Both the position numbers and the translations under genes were made by a program. 64,000 nt of DNA from Sphagnum compactum (Eukaryota > Bryophyta > Sphagnopsida > Sphagnales), in assembly GCA_965153455.1 (NCBI GenBank), contig OZ234499.1, positions 6,768,515 to 6,832,514 on the forward strand, given 5' to 3'. Every line of letters starts with the position of its first letter. The stretch's first letter is position 1. The notes under the pieces were generated by a model. The model saw only the letters and a list, made by a program, of their open reading frames with translations. It made no database searches and was not told the DNA's origin. Of this stretch, positions 63,399 to 64,000 are shown piece after piece.

Positions 63399-64000
63399 GG
63401 AACCAAATTCAGCAAAACCAAATATATAATTCTATGTCATCTCAAATTTCCATTCTTTTATTCCTTGTACAGTTGTTGAGCTTCTTGCAATAAACCAAAT
63501 GGAACTCTAGATCTTCACTTGCTATTTCATATTGATGTGATTCATGTTGTGAAAAATTTGATGTGCATTTTGTAATTGGCTTTCATTTGATGGCTTTGCC
63601 ATTCAAAGCCATTCAAAGACCTAACAACAATTGAACTTTAAGAATCAGATTGGAAATTTAAAAGAGGATACCAGTCAGGTTATTAGGCCAGGTATTAGTT
63701 AAAGACCCATGCACTGTACCTGCCCTCTTCACTCATACTTTTTCTTGATCTGCAAATTTGTCATTTCCCCACGACCATCATGTCTTCTATCTTCTTCAAT
63801 TCCTCCAGGAGCCCTAGTCTTTACCATATGCCATTGTGCATTGTATCTGATTCCAACATGTTTCCAAGGTTGTATAGCTTTGCCAGTAGCCCAAACTTGC
63901 TTTTAGCTAGAGCTTGGTCTCAATCCCAAAAGCCTATAATCAATCCAGTGGGAGCAGTCAAGTTCCCAGAAGTCCAGATCCCTAATTCCTCTTTTGTCAT
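63399..64000. other. Right edge, no gene seen
   Basis: The frame 63709-63906 has ordinary composition but no recognised motif. An exon of a gene lying outside the window cannot be excluded. Confidence 0.4.

Noticed and set aside
1-64000. CRISPR arrays, prophage, bacterial operons or organelle insertions
   Set aside because: No spaced identical repeats, no prokaryotic-type gene clusters, and no recognisable plastid or mitochondrial gene; all real genes are spliced nuclear genes.

Overview
This is a nuclear window from a land plant. I see no bacterial operons, no ribosomal RNA and no CRISPR array. The evidence is spliced genes with short GT-AG introns, long AT-rich and low-complexity intergenic DNA, plant telomere-type (CCCTAAA) motifs, and four genes whose nearest known relatives are plant proteins. 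The very long, homopolymer-rich first exon of the bHLH gene and the sparse, repeat-filled spacers would suit a seedless plant (bryophyte, lycophyte or fern), but I cannot fix the lineage from sequence alone.

Layout. 1-11.0 kb: no gene. It is decayed AT-rich DNA, with an almost pure A/T stretch at about 6.0-8.3 kb between two diverged copies of a TAGG/TACC-rich repeat (3.87-4.11 and 8.53-8.82 kb). 11.0-11.55 kb: a 51-bp minisatellite and a long foldback. 11.70-19.13 kb (+): a complete 14-exon ER metallopeptidase gene (ERMP1-like, M28 family). 19.4-21.7 kb: a local duplication and MITE-like inverted-repeat DNA. 24.16-27.77 kb (-): a complete 4-exon ICE1/SCREAM-type bHLH gene with promoter DNA out to about 29 kb. 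29-40.5 kb: spacer with microsatellites, a SINE-like tRNA head and a telobox-bearing tandem repeat. 40.56-46.27 kb (-): a 12-exon gene for a plant protein with two paired CxxC zinc-binding motifs; I could not name it. 46.6-54.8 kb: AT-rich spacer with TAGG arrays, a tRNA-like element and a broken hAT-like transposase. 54.87-59.27 kb (-): a complete 5-exon MAG2/RINT1/TIP20 gene. 59.3-64 kb: spacer with a second copy of the element found upstream of the bHLH gene, then AT-rich DNA and a degenerate tandem repeat.

The four genes were assembled exon by exon. In each case the summed exon length is divisible by three and the splice phases agree (958, 772, 461 and 899 residues). They are independent housekeeping or regulatory genes rather than one pathway, although ERMP1 and MAG2 both act at the ER. 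I found no clear new biological system. The best leads are the shared ~257-bp element upstream of two genes in the same orientation, the foldback plus minisatellite just 5' of ERMP1, and the uncharacterised zinc-motif protein.
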